A stretch of DNA of 64,000 bases from Salinivirgaceae bacterium (lineage in GTDB: Bacteria; Bacteroidota; Bacteroidia; Bacteroidales; SZUA-534), in NCBI GenBank assembly GCA_017474765.1, contig JAFVGW010000035.1:62001-126000 (forward strand). Direction: 5' to 3'. Of the stretch, positions 1 through 8,446 are shown piece after piece. The notes under the pieces are model-generated. The model worked only from the letters and a program-made list of their open reading frames with translations, did not search any database and was not told the origin of the DNA. Both the position numbers and the translations under genes were made by a program. How positions within the stretch are numbered: the stretch's first letter is position 1; the number at the start of each line of letters is the position of its first letter.

Positions 1-1
1 T

Positions 2-3000
2 GGCTGGGACACTCACGGCCTGCCCGTTGAGTTGGGCGTTGAGAAGCAACTGGGCATCACCAAGGAAGACATCGGCAAGAAAATCAGCGTTGACGACTAC
101 AACCACGCCTGCCGTTCCGAAGTTATGAAGTACACCGCCCAATGGCGCGACCTGACCGCCAAAATGGGCTACTGGGTGAATATGGACGACCCCTACATCA
201 CCTACGACAACCGCTACATCGAGACGCTTTGGTATCTGCTTAAAACCATCTATAACAAGGGGTTACTCTACAAGGGATACACCATTCAGCCGTACTCGCC
301 CGCCGCTGGAACGGGCCTTTCGACTCACGAGTTGAACCAACCTGGCTGCTACCGCGACGTGAAGGACACCACCTGCACCGCACAGTTTAAGGTTACGGAC
401 GCTGACAATCAGTTGGTTAAAGATATTCTGGCGAAAGCCGACGCCGACCACAAGCAACTCTTCATTCTGGCCTGGACCACCACGCCGTGGACCCTGCCGT
501 CGAACACCGCATTGTGCGTCGGACCGAAGATTGACTATGTGGCCGTTGAGACCAAGAACCCATACACCGAGCAGGCTTGCACGGTGATTGTGGCCAAATC
601 GCGTTTCAGCGCCTATTTCAACGATAAGAACCCTGGCACGGTGATTGCCGAAATGAAGGGCACCGACCTTGTGGGCATCCACTACGAGCAGTTGTTCCCG
701 TGGGTTGACCCGTGCGAACTGGTTGACAAACAAATTGTTAACAAGAAAGCCGACGCTTTCCGCGTCATTCCTGGCGACTATGTTACCACCGAAGACGGTA
801 CGGGCATCGTTCACATTGCGCCCACGTTCGGCGCCGACGACGCCAAGGTGGCCAAGGCCGCTGGAATCCCGTCGCTGTTTATGATTAACAAGGCTGGCGA
901 GACTCGCCCAATGGTTGACCTGACTGGCAAATACTACTTCACCGCCGACCTTGACGAGCAGTTTGTGCGCGATTTTGTCAACATCGGCATCTACAAGGAA
1001 TATGAAGGCCGCTGGGTGAAGAACGCCTACGACCCGCAGTTCACCGTCGACGGAAAATATGACGAGCAGGCGGCGCAGAAGGCCGAGAATCTCGACATCT
1101 TCATCTGTATGAAAATGAAGGCCGAAGGCACTGTCTATAAGATTGAAAAACACGTGCATAACTATCCGCACTGCTGGCGCACCGACAAACCTGTGCTCTA
1201 CTATCCGCTCGACAGTTGGTTCATCAAGGCCACTGCCGTGAAAGACCAAATGGTGGAACTGAACAAGACCATCAACTGGAAGCCGCAGAGCACTGGCGAA
1301 GGCCGTTTTGGCAAGTGGCTCGAAAACATCAACGACTGGAACCTGAGCCGCTCGCGCTACTGGGGCACGCCGCTGCCCATCTGGCGCACCGAGGACGGCG
1401 CCGAGCAACTCTGCATAGGGTCGGTTGAGGAACTCTGCGCCGAGATTGAGAAGGCTGTGGCCGCGGGCGTTATGAAAGAGAATCCGTACACGGCCAAGGG
1501 CTTCAAGGTTGGCGATTACTCGAAAGAGAACTACGACAAGATTGACCTGCATCGCCCCTACATCGACGCTGTGGTGCTGGTTTCGCCCGCTGGCAAACCA
1601 ATGTACCGCGAGAAAGACCTGATTGACGTGTGGTTCGACTCGGGCGCAATGCCGTTCGCGCAGCGCCACTGGCCGTTTGAGCACAAAGACGATTTCGACA
1701 CGCTCTACCCCGCCGACTTCATTGCCGAGGGCGTCGACCAAACACGCGGCTGGTTCTACACTCTGCACGCCATCAGCACAATGATTAACGGCAAGGTGGC
1801 CTTCAAAAACATCATCTCGAACGGTCTTGTGCTCGACAAAAACGGCAGCAAAATGTCGAAGCGCCTGGGCAACGCCGTCGACCCGTTCGCCACTATCGAA
1901 AAATACGGTTCCGATCCGCTTCGCTGGTATATGATTACCAACGCGCAGCCGTGGGACAACCTGAAATTCGACATCGAAGGCGTTGACGAGGTGAAACGCA
2001 AATTCTTCGGAACTCTCTATAACACATATAGTTTCTTTGCGCTTTACGCGAATGTGGACGGTTTCACTTATCGTGAGAAGGACATTCCGCTGGCCGAGCG
2101 CCCCGAGATTGACCGCTGGATTCTGTCGCTCTTGAACTCGCTGATTGTTGAGGTGCAGGACGCTCTCGACAACTACGAGCCAACCCGCGCGGGACGCGCC
2201 ATTCAGGATTTCGTCATCGACAACTTGAGCAACTGGTACGTGCGCTTGAACCGCAAACGCTTCTGGGGCGGGCAGTACGACAATGACAAGATTGCAGCCT
2301 ATCAGACGCTCTACACCTGCCTTGAGACGGTGGCCGTGCTGGGCAGCCCGATAGCGCCGTTCTATATGGATTTGCTCTACCGCGACCTGACGCAGGCCAC
2401 TGGCCGCGCCGCAACATCGGTGCACCTGGCGCAGTTCCCGAAAGCCGACGCATCGGCCATCGACACCGACCTTGAAGAGCGTATGGCACTGGCACAGCGC
2501 ATCTCGTCAATGGTTCTCGGTCTTCGCCGAAAGGTGAGCCTGAAGGTTCGCCAACCGCTGAGCAAGATTATGGTGCCCATCCACAGCGAGAAAATGCGCC
2601 GTCAGATTGAGGCCGTGAAGCCGATAATTATGACCGAGGTGAACGTGAAAGACATTGAACTGCTGGAAAATACAACGGGCATCCTGGTTAAGCGCATCAA
2701 GCCCGATTTCAAGGTTCTGGGACCGAAATACGGCAAGATTATGAAGCAGTTGTCGGCCGCCATCGGCCAAATGAGCCAAGAGGACATTGCCGCGCTTGAG
2801 CAGGCCGAGAAGTTCGACCTGACGGTTGACGGACAAGCAGTTACCATTGTCCGCACCGACGTTGAGATTGTGTCGGAAGACATTCCTGGCTGGCTGGTGA
2901 CCAACGAGGGCACGCTCACCGTGGCTCTCGACATCACCCTGACCGACGAGTTGAAGAACGAGGGCGTGGCCCGCGAACTGGTGAACCGCATCCAAAACAT

Positions 3001-3217
3001 CCGCAAGGACAGCGGCTTTGAGGTTACGGACAAAATCAACATCCGCATCTCTGACAACGCCTACTCGAACGACGCCATAGCCAACTTCCGCCAATACATT
3101 GCAAGCCAGACACTTGCCAACAGCATCGAAATCGTCAACACCCTGAACGCCGACAACGCCATCACCGTGGACATTGACGAAGAGGTGAATTTGTTTGTGG
3201 AAATCAAAAAGGCGTAG
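2..3217 (+). CDS. ileS: Isoleucyl-tRNA synthetase, 5'-truncated by window edge
   Basis: Charges tRNA-Ile with isoleucine in the cytoplasm. The open frame runs from base 2 with no start, so the N-terminal part, including the HIGH motif, lies outside the window. The first visible residues GWDTHGLPVE are the class I IleS block just after HIGH. The editing domain follows (TTPWTLPSNTA), then the GVDQTRGWFYT block and the ATP-binding loop KMSKRLGN near base 1850, then the anticodon-binding domain. About 1071 residues remain, which fits the long Bacteroidota enzyme. The stop is followed by an intrinsic terminator at 3261-3290. Base composition is GC-rich, like the other housekeeping genes here and unlike the AT-rich island downstream. 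Identity is very secure. Confidence 0.97.
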   Translation, partial: GWDTHGLPVELGVEKQLGITKEDIGKKISVDDYNHACRSEVMKYTAQWRDLTAKMGYWVNMDDPYITYDNRYIETLWYLLKTIYNKGLLYKGYTIQPYSPAAGTGLSTHELNQPGCYRDVKDTTCTAQFKVTDADNQLVKDILAKADADHKQLFILAWTTTPWTLPSNTALCVGPKIDYVAVETKNPYTEQACTVIVAKSRFSAYFNDKNPGTVIAEMKGTDLVGIHYEQLFPWVDPCELVDKQIVNKKADAFRVIPGDYVTTEDGTGIVHIAPTFGADDAKVAKAAGIPSLFMINKAGETRPMVDLTGKYYFTADLDEQFVRDFVNIGIYKEYEGRWVKNAYDPQFTVDGKYDEQAAQKAENLDIFICMKMKAEGTVYKIEKHVHNYPHCWRTDKPVLYYPLDSWFIKATAVKDQMVELNKTINWKPQSTGEGRFGKWLENINDWNLSRSRYWGTPLPIWRTEDGAEQLCIGSVEELCAEIEKAVAAGVMKENPYTAKGFKVGDYSKENYDKIDLHRPYIDAVVLVSPAGKPMYREKDLIDVWFDSGAMPFAQRHWPFEHKDDFDTLYPADFIAEGVDQTRGWFYTLHAISTMINGKVAFKNIISNGLVLDKNGSKMSKRLGNAVDPFATIEKYGSDPLRWYMITNAQPWDNLKFDIEGVDEVKRKFFGTLYNTYSFFALYANVDGFTYREKDIPLAERPEIDRWILSLLNSLIVEVQDALDNYEPTRAGRAIQDFVIDNLSNWYVRLNRKRFWGGQYDNDKIAAYQTLYTCLETVAVLGSPIAPFYMDLLYRDLTQATGRAATSVHLAQFPKADASAIDTDLEERMALAQRISSMVLGLRRKVSLKVRQPLSKIMVPIHSEKMRRQIEAVKPIIMTEVNVKDIELLENTTGILVKRIKPDFKVLGPKYGKIMKQLSAAIGQMSQEDIAALEQAEKFDLTVDGQAVTIVRTDVEIVSEDIPGWLVTNEGTLTVALDITLTDELKNEGVARELVNRIQNIRKDSGFEVTDKINIRISDNAYSNDAIANFRQYIASQTLANSIEIVNTLNADNAITVDIDEEVNLFVEIKKA

Positions 3218-3260
3218 AAAGATTCACATAACTGCACCACTGGTGCGGAAATAACAATAA

Positions 3261-3290
3261 AAACTCTGCCAGATTTGGTGGAGTTTTTTT
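3261..3290 (+). terminator. Intrinsic terminator of ileS
   Basis: AAACTC pairs with GAGTTT around an inner TGCCA/TTGGTG stem, followed directly by a run of seven T. It lies 44 bases after the ileS stop. Confidence 0.75.
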
Positions 3291-3370
3291 GTAAATAGAT
3301 AGCAACAATCTTATAATCAGCACATTTGCCCAATTCGCCATCAACTTCGCTTTTCATGCACACACCAGCA

Positions 3371-3408
3371 TTATAGATTAAGCAGATTTGAATCTGCTTA
3401 ATCTATAA
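3371..3408. repeat. Perfect 18-bp inverted repeat with 2-bp spacer
   Basis: TTATAGATTAAGCAGATT is followed by TG and then by its exact reverse complement. The stem is long and AT-rich and no T-run follows on the + strand (ATTGGCACC follows), so it is not a typical intrinsic terminator. It sits where base composition changes, at the left border of the island. It could be a recombination or attachment remnant, a protein-binding site, or a mobile-element end. Confidence 0.7.
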
Positions 3409-3594
3409 TTGGCACCCAAACCGCTCAATATTAATGGTTTGCGCGTATATCCTAAAATCCACAAACCTCGTTTCGGCTATATTTAAGGTCAAAAAAGAGG
3501 CTCAAAAAGTATTTACAAACAATGATATGAATATAGGAAAAATTAATCTTTTTGTTAATATTGAAAATTCACCATACAAAATTAATACTTGTTT

Positions 3595-4456
3595 ATGATA
3601 AGGAACACTTTATATATAATTGGGAATGGATTCGACCTCGCGCACAATATGGCAACTAGGTATGACGATTTTAAAAAATGGTTGATTGAAAATGGCAGGA
3701 TTGACATAATAAAAGAATTACAAAGCGTATTTCCCGTACAGAATAAGAATGGTTATCTTCTCTGGTCTGATTTTGAGAATGCGTTAGGTTCTTATGATAT
3801 AAACAAAGTAATAAATTGGAATTGGGAAGATTTGTGTCTTGTTGAATATACAATTGGTGAAGAAAAGTTTACAAATCCTGATTCTTTTCTCAATACTAAA
3901 TTATTGGATATTATAAATGATTCATTTTCGAAATGGGTCGGTAGCATACAAATGCCCATTATACCCAATTACAACAATCTAAAGAAAGATGCGTATTATT
4001 TAATTTTCAACTATACAGATACACTTGAAACACTATATGGTATATCGGAAAAAACAAATACTCCATATTCATGGACGAGTTTCACAAAAAGAAAAACTCA
4101 TTTTTGGTCATGACCGTGAAATTACCACAGGTGATTATGCGAACAAAAGTTTTGATGTCCGAGAAAACAATGAGCGTATGCAAAGGTTGATTGATATTGA
4201 TAATTTGCGTAAACCCTGTGATAAAATAATAGAAAACAATGATGCTTTTTTTCAAAAATTGAACCATATACAGGCCATATATCCAATTGGACATTCATGT
4301 GCAAAAATAGATTTCCCTTATTTCCAAAAGATAAAAAAATCCGTTGATGTTGAGGCTATATGGAATTTTAATCCATATAATAAAGATGACAAACGTCGTA
4401 TGCAGGAACTTAAGAAGATGTTAAAATTAGAAGACAAATATACAGTTGGCATTTGA
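3595..4456 (+). pseudogene. AbiH-like abortive-infection protein, frameshifted
   Basis: AbiH-family proteins are associated with phage abortive infection; their mechanism is poorly known. The N-terminus has the family signature IGNGFDLAHNMATRYDDF, and the middle has FNYTDTLE. The frame then breaks: frame 1 runs on to a stop at 4113, while the expected continuation ILHIHG...LIFGHDREITTGDY is in frame 2 up to 4456. Removing one A from the AAAAAA run near 4050-4056 restores YGISEKQILHIHG and a single product of about 286 residues. The ATG at 3595 is preferred over an upstream TTG at 3589. The break may be a real inactivating mutation or a homopolymer error; other genes in this window show similar indels. 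The gene is very AT-rich and stands alone in front of the methyltransferase module. Confidence 0.75.
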
Positions 4457-4484
4457 TTCCCAAAATGCGAATGCACTTTGGGAA
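4457..4484. repeat. Hairpin after the AbiH-like gene
   Basis: TTCCCAAAATGC and GCACTTTGGGAA pair at 11 of 12 positions around a 4-base loop, starting immediately after the stop codon. AATATATATG rather than a T-run follows, so termination activity is uncertain. Confidence 0.45.
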
Positions 4485-4637
4485 AATATATATGTATATC
4501 TTACGGTCCAACAGAACAGTGCAACACGATAATGCATATATATTCACACCGTAAATTATGTGAACAAAAAAATGAATAACTTGGGTGTGTGGGATTTGGA
4601 AAAAGTGTAATTTTATTTTTTTAATTAAATATATGAA

Positions 4638-5705
4638 ATGTTATATGGTATAGACATATTCAGTGGTGCCGGCGGGCTAAGTATAGGAGCTGAGATGGCT
4701 GGTGCTCAAGTTATGTTTGCCGTTGAAAAAGATAAGTACGCTGCGGAAACTTATCGTTGCAATCATAATGGTACGCCTGTGATATGCGATGACATACATA
4801 ATATCGACCCGTTGCAGCATACAACCCCGATTGGAGCGAATGACCAGCTGATTATTTTTGGAGGACCACCTTGCCAGGGCTTTTCAACATCCAATACAGT
4901 AACTCGTAATATGCAGAATCCGAATAATAGTTTGTTTGAGGAATTTGTGCGTTTTGTTGCCACATTAAAACCCGACTGGTTTTTATTCGAGAATGTTGAA
5001 GGATTCTACAGATTTGAGAAAGGAACTATGAGGGCTAAAGTTAAAGCTTGTTTTGAAAAGCTTGGCTACACGGTAAATGATGCCATTGTTATTGCTTCTG
5101 ATTACGGCGTTCCCCAACATAGAAACCGTTTTATTATGGTGGGTAATCGCAATGGCATAAGTTTTCAATTTCCAGATAAACACAAAACCACTATTACCGT
5201 AAATGAGGCTATTGCAGACCTGCCCGAATTATCAAATGGCCAAATGGAAGATTCTCTGCCATATAAATGTTCAGTTAAAAAAGCAAGTGCATATGCACAA
5301 CTGATGCGCAATGGTTCCCAAACTTCCAAACAAAACTTTGTTTCAAAAAATGCGGATTATGTCATTGAGCGATACAAATATATTGGTCAAGGTCAAAACT
5401 GGAAGGCCATACCAGAAAATCTGATGACCAATTATAAAGACAAAAACCAATGCCATAGTGGTATTTATAAAAGACTAGTTGCAGACAAACCTTCTGTTGT
5501 TATTTCCAATTATCGGAAAAATATGCTGATACATCCGTTTCAGGACAGAGGACTATCCGTTAGAGAAGCTGCTCGGCTGCAAAGTTTTCCTGATGATTTC
5601 ATTTTTAAAGGCAGTTTAATGCACATCCAACAACAAATAGGCAATGCCGTTCCTCCATTGTTAGCAAAAGCAGTGTTTGAAAAAATATTGGAATATGGGA
5701 AATAG
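4638..5705 (+). CDS. DNA (cytosine-5) methyltransferase
   Basis: Transfers methyl groups from S-adenosylmethionine to C5 of cytosine in a specific DNA site. All key motifs are present in the 355 residues: motif I FSGAGG (8-13), motif IV GGPPCQGFST with catalytic Cys79, motif VI ENV (118-120), motif VIII QHRNR (160-164), and motif X QQIGNAVPPLLA near the C-terminus. The variable target-recognition region is short, and the recognised sequence cannot be predicted from it. The ATG at 4638 follows an AT-rich leader. The stop at 5705 lies inside the start of the next gene (ATG 5695), so the two are probably translationally coupled. AT-rich composition suggests horizontal transfer. No partner restriction nuclease is adjacent: the next three genes are GHKL ATPase, receiver and peptidase-like proteins. 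The McrBC module further on may or may not use this methyltransferase. Confidence 0.95.
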   Translation: MLYGIDIFSGAGGLSIGAEMAGAQVMFAVEKDKYAAETYRCNHNGTPVICDDIHNIDPLQHTTPIGANDQLIIFGGPPCQGFSTSNTVTRNMQNPNNSLFEEFVRFVATLKPDWFLFENVEGFYRFEKGTMRAKVKACFEKLGYTVNDAIVIASDYGVPQHRNRFIMVGNRNGISFQFPDKHKTTITVNEAIADLPELSNGQMEDSLPYKCSVKKASAYAQLMRNGSQTSKQNFVSKNADYVIERYKYIGQGQNWKAIPENLMTNYKDKNQCHSGIYKRLVADKPSVVISNYRKNMLIHPFQDRGLSVREAARLQSFPDDFIFKGSLMHIQQQIGNAVPPLLAKAVFEKILEYGK

Positions 5706-7836
5706 CAATCCTTCCATATTGCATTTCAAGTTCGACGTTAGTACTTTCCGTTTGTTAGGCAGGGAACTGATAACTGACAGAATAACAGCGTTATTTGAAC
5801 TAGTAAAAAACTGCTATGATGCTAATGCCGAAAAGGTAGATATTACATTTGAACACCTTAATCCTCTATCGGAAAAGAGCACGATAATCATCCAAGATAA
5901 TGGATTGGGGATGACTTTTGAAGATATTCGTGACAAATGGATGGTAATTGGCACTAGCAGCAAAAGACGTAAAAGAACCTCACCTCCCCCATATAATCGT
6001 ATAGTCGCAGGGAAAAAGGGCGTTGGGCGATTTGCCGTTGACAAACTTGGCGGGAAATTGATAATGAAAACCAAAAAGAAAAACTCGTCAGTTTGGCATT
6101 GCTTGGAAACCGATTGGACGAGATATTCTGAAGAAGAAGACCGTCAACTGAAATTGAATTTTGAGGAATCTACAGAAGAGCAGAAATTATTTACAGATAT
6201 TGATAACCGTTATTGGACGGAGCCTGCTGAAATAGGAATTCAAGGGACAAGATTAGAAATATCCTCATTAAATGATGTATGGCTCGAAAGGGATATTATT
6301 CGTGCGTATCGCGAATTATCAAAAATTGTAAAGCCCACGTTGAATATGAAATATCCTTTTAGTATCAGATTCCACGTTCCAGAATACAAAGATTATAATG
6401 ACAAACCCGTTGAAAGCCTTGTATTGGCAAAGGCCACATTATCATATACATTAAATTACAGATACGATGATGATAAACAGATATATTACCAAGAATATCT
6501 TGAAGAGAGTAAGGGTTGTCTCGTCGTAAAAGAAAAGGAAGCAAATGTTTTTGGTCCAATTAGATTTACAATTTATTATTATGACCAATCTGACAAAAAA
6601 GGATTCTCAAAAGAAGAACGTGATGGCATCAAAGTCTATCGTGATGGCATAATTGCTACGCCGTTTGCAGAATACAAATCTGATAGAAACGAGCAAAAAG
6701 ACCTATTTGGCATCGACAAACGCCGCTGGTCGGGGTTCTTTGAAAAATTGAGCACGAGAGATATAATTGGTTGGGTAGATATTACAGATGAGCTGAACCC
6801 CCAAATAAAAGACTCCACTAACAGGCAGGATTTTGTTGACAACGAAGAATGGACGAGTTTGAGAGAGTTTGTAATCAATCAAATACATCAGATAGAGCTT
6901 TATCTGAAACATAGGAAAGATGACAAGAAAAAAGAAAATGCAGAAAGACTAAAGAAGGCTGATAATGATATTGAAGACATAAAACAGAAAATAAACCGTA
7001 TAAAGAGCCAATCTCTTTTAGTCTCACCTGAAATGGAATTAGAATTGAATGAAATAACTACCAGATTAGGAGAGATAAAACAGGATGTTTCTGCCTCATC
7101 AAAAGATTTCGAACAGCTGGAAAAAGACAAAAAGCAACAAGAAAACATTATGTTTAGTCTCGTGTCTCTACAGGCATATGCGGGACAGATATCCCATATA
7201 TTGAGAATTTCTATTGGTATCATCAAGCGTTCTGCCGAATTTGTGGCAAAATGGATACCACTTGGTCAAAAATATGACAAATCGGTAAAACATTCCAAAC
7301 GAATCTTTGACGAGATGAACAACCTATCAAAGGCAATGAACTTTATGTTAAGTTATGCAGAGGATGATTCAACATTTGATTATTTCAGCGTAAAAGATGC
7401 CATTGCCGAATTGTTTGATGACAGATACAATTATTTGTTCGAGGAAGAAAACATTAAAGCTGAATATGTCATCGATGATGATTTTGAATTGTCATATAAT
7501 AAAAAAGCATTTCAAGATATGTTTGGCAATTTGATTGACAATTCGGTTAAGGCATTACGTAATACTCAAGATAAGAGAATCAAGTGTACAGCATATCGTG
7601 AGAACAACAATTTGATTGTATTGTTCTCTGATAATGGTTGTGGTGTCTCTGACGAAAAACGTGATAGAATTTTTGACGTGTTCTACACAACTACCGCCGA
7701 TTTGGGAGGGGCTGGATTGGGACTATATATTGTTCGCACGCGTTTGAATTCCATTAAGGGGACAATCTCTCTTGAACCAAATGAGTTTAAACCTACAGGT
7801 GCCACATTTAGAATAGTTATTCCATTAATACATTAA
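5695..7836 (+). CDS. Dual GHKL ATPase: MORC/HSP90-like N-terminus plus histidine-kinase-like C-terminus
   Basis: A 713-residue protein with two separate Bergerat-fold ATP sites. The N-terminal one has the N box ELVKNCYDA (from residue 35), DNGLGM (68-73) and GKKGVGRFA (106-114), the style of MORC/paraMORC and MutL/HSP90 ATPases. A coiled coil follows (about 415-490), then a helical stretch GQISHILR with His501 in the place of a histidine-kinase phosphoacceptor. The last 112 residues form a kinase-type ATPase: GNLIDNSVKAL, DNGCGV, FDVFYTT and GGAGLGLYIV. I chose ATG 5695, which overlaps the methyltransferase stop by 11 bases; a TTG at 5677 is an alternative. Four bases separate it from the receiver gene. 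GHKL proteins of the paraMORC type are known from restriction-modification contexts. Phosphotransfer from His501 to the downstream receiver is my inference. No membrane segment is seen, so it is probably cytosolic. Confidence 0.85.
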   Translation: MGNSNPSILHFKFDVSTFRLLGRELITDRITALFELVKNCYDANAEKVDITFEHLNPLSEKSTIIIQDNGLGMTFEDIRDKWMVIGTSSKRRKRTSPPPYNRIVAGKKGVGRFAVDKLGGKLIMKTKKKNSSVWHCLETDWTRYSEEEDRQLKLNFEESTEEQKLFTDIDNRYWTEPAEIGIQGTRLEISSLNDVWLERDIIRAYRELSKIVKPTLNMKYPFSIRFHVPEYKDYNDKPVESLVLAKATLSYTLNYRYDDDKQIYYQEYLEESKGCLVVKEKEANVFGPIRFTIYYYDQSDKKGFSKEERDGIKVYRDGIIATPFAEYKSDRNEQKDLFGIDKRRWSGFFEKLSTRDIIGWVDITDELNPQIKDSTNRQDFVDNEEWTSLREFVINQIHQIELYLKHRKDDKKKENAERLKKADNDIEDIKQKINRIKSQSLLVSPEMELELNEITTRLGEIKQDVSASSKDFEQLEKDKKQQENIMFSLVSLQAYAGQISHILRISIGIIKRSAEFVAKWIPLGQKYDKSVKHSKRIFDEMNNLSKAMNFMLSYAEDDSTFDYFSVKDAIAELFDDRYNYLFEEENIKAEYVIDDDFELSYNKKAFQDMFGNLIDNSVKALRNTQDKRIKCTAYRENNNLIVLFSDNGCGVSDEKRDRIFDVFYTTTADLGGAGLGLYIVRTRLNSIKGTISLEPNEFKPTGATFRIVIPLIH

Positions 7837-7840
7837 GCGT

Positions 7841-8446
7841 ATGGATGAAAAAATGAATATGACTATAGTTTATATTGACGACGATACCAAGATGCGAGAA
7901 GACGCATTCTTGGATGATATTAGTGACAATGTTAATGACATTCAGTATTTTGAAAAACCATCTGATGGATTAGTGTATATAAGAGAGAATATTGACAAAA
8001 ACATAGTTGTTATTCTTGATTGGAAATTTAACAGCAGTTCATTACAAGGTGATGAGGTTCTAAAAGATATAGACAGCATATCTGTTTTAGTTCCAGTCAT
8101 TGTATTTACAGGAGCAAGCATTGATGCCGCGGAAGCCAATAAAATGTTTAAAGGACACGCTTTCAGTTGTGTTCCCAAAGATGCCACTACAGAAGAGCTT
8201 CTAATAGCCATAAATGATGCTTATGACAGGATTCAAAACGACATACGTTCTGTGATGGAGAAATGGATTCTTAAGCAAGACAAGGAAAAGAGGGACAAAC
8301 CATATATGCGGTCAGGAGACAATGTTTATACATTAAATGACATTCTTGTATCCATTCGGAAACAAGATGAATTTGGGAAAGAAACCACACGAGGTATATT
8401 AAGCCTTGCAACCGAATTGTTCACCAATAATATGCGAGAAAAATGA
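7841..8446 (+). CDS. Stand-alone response-regulator receiver protein with C-terminal helical tail
   Basis: Residues 8-125 form a CheY-like receiver. The acidic pocket is D13-D15 (YIDDDT), the phosphoacceptor is D60 (VVILDWKF), the switch residue is T90 (VIVFTGAS) and the conserved lysine is K113 (VPKDAT), so phosphorylation is possible. The remaining 75 residues are charged and helical (YTLNDILVSIRKQDEFG) and do not resemble a DNA-binding output domain. That argues for protein-protein output rather than transcription. It starts 4 bases after the dual GHKL gene and its stop overlaps the start of the next gene (ATGA at 8443-8446), so the three are one operon. The likely role is to relay a phosphoryl signal from the GHKL protein to the peptidase-like protein; this is inferred from order and intact residues. 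Confidence 0.85.
   Translation: MDEKMNMTIVYIDDDTKMREDAFLDDISDNVNDIQYFEKPSDGLVYIRENIDKNIVVILDWKFNSSSLQGDEVLKDIDSISVLVPVIVFTGASIDAAEANKMFKGHAFSCVPKDATTEELLIAINDAYDRIQNDIRSVMEKWILKQDKEKRDKPYMRSGDNVYTLNDILVSIRKQDEFGKETTRGILSLATELFTNNMREK

Larger units (their letters stand above)
3218..3594. other. Intergenic region at the left edge of the defence island
   Basis: About 375 bases without a recognisable gene. It holds the ileS terminator and an 18-base perfect inverted repeat (3371-3408), after which the DNA becomes strongly AT-rich up to the AbiH-like gene. No tRNA or integrase gene is visible, so the insertion mechanism of the island cannot be read from this edge. Confidence 0.6.

Noticed and set aside
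263..2425. 720-codon open frame on the minus strand opposite ileS
   Set aside because: Antisense shadow of a GC-rich gene; the plus strand encodes a clear isoleucyl-tRNA synthetase over the same bases.
3218..3594. Search for a tRNA gene or integrase at the island edge
   Set aside because: No cloverleaf or tyrosine-recombinase motifs could be seen at either end of the island.
4040..4060. Programmed frameshifting in the AbiH-like gene
   Set aside because: The shift needed is +1, and the in-frame codons (GAA AAA ACA) do not form the X XXY YYZ slippery heptamer used for -1 shifts; mutation or error is simpler.
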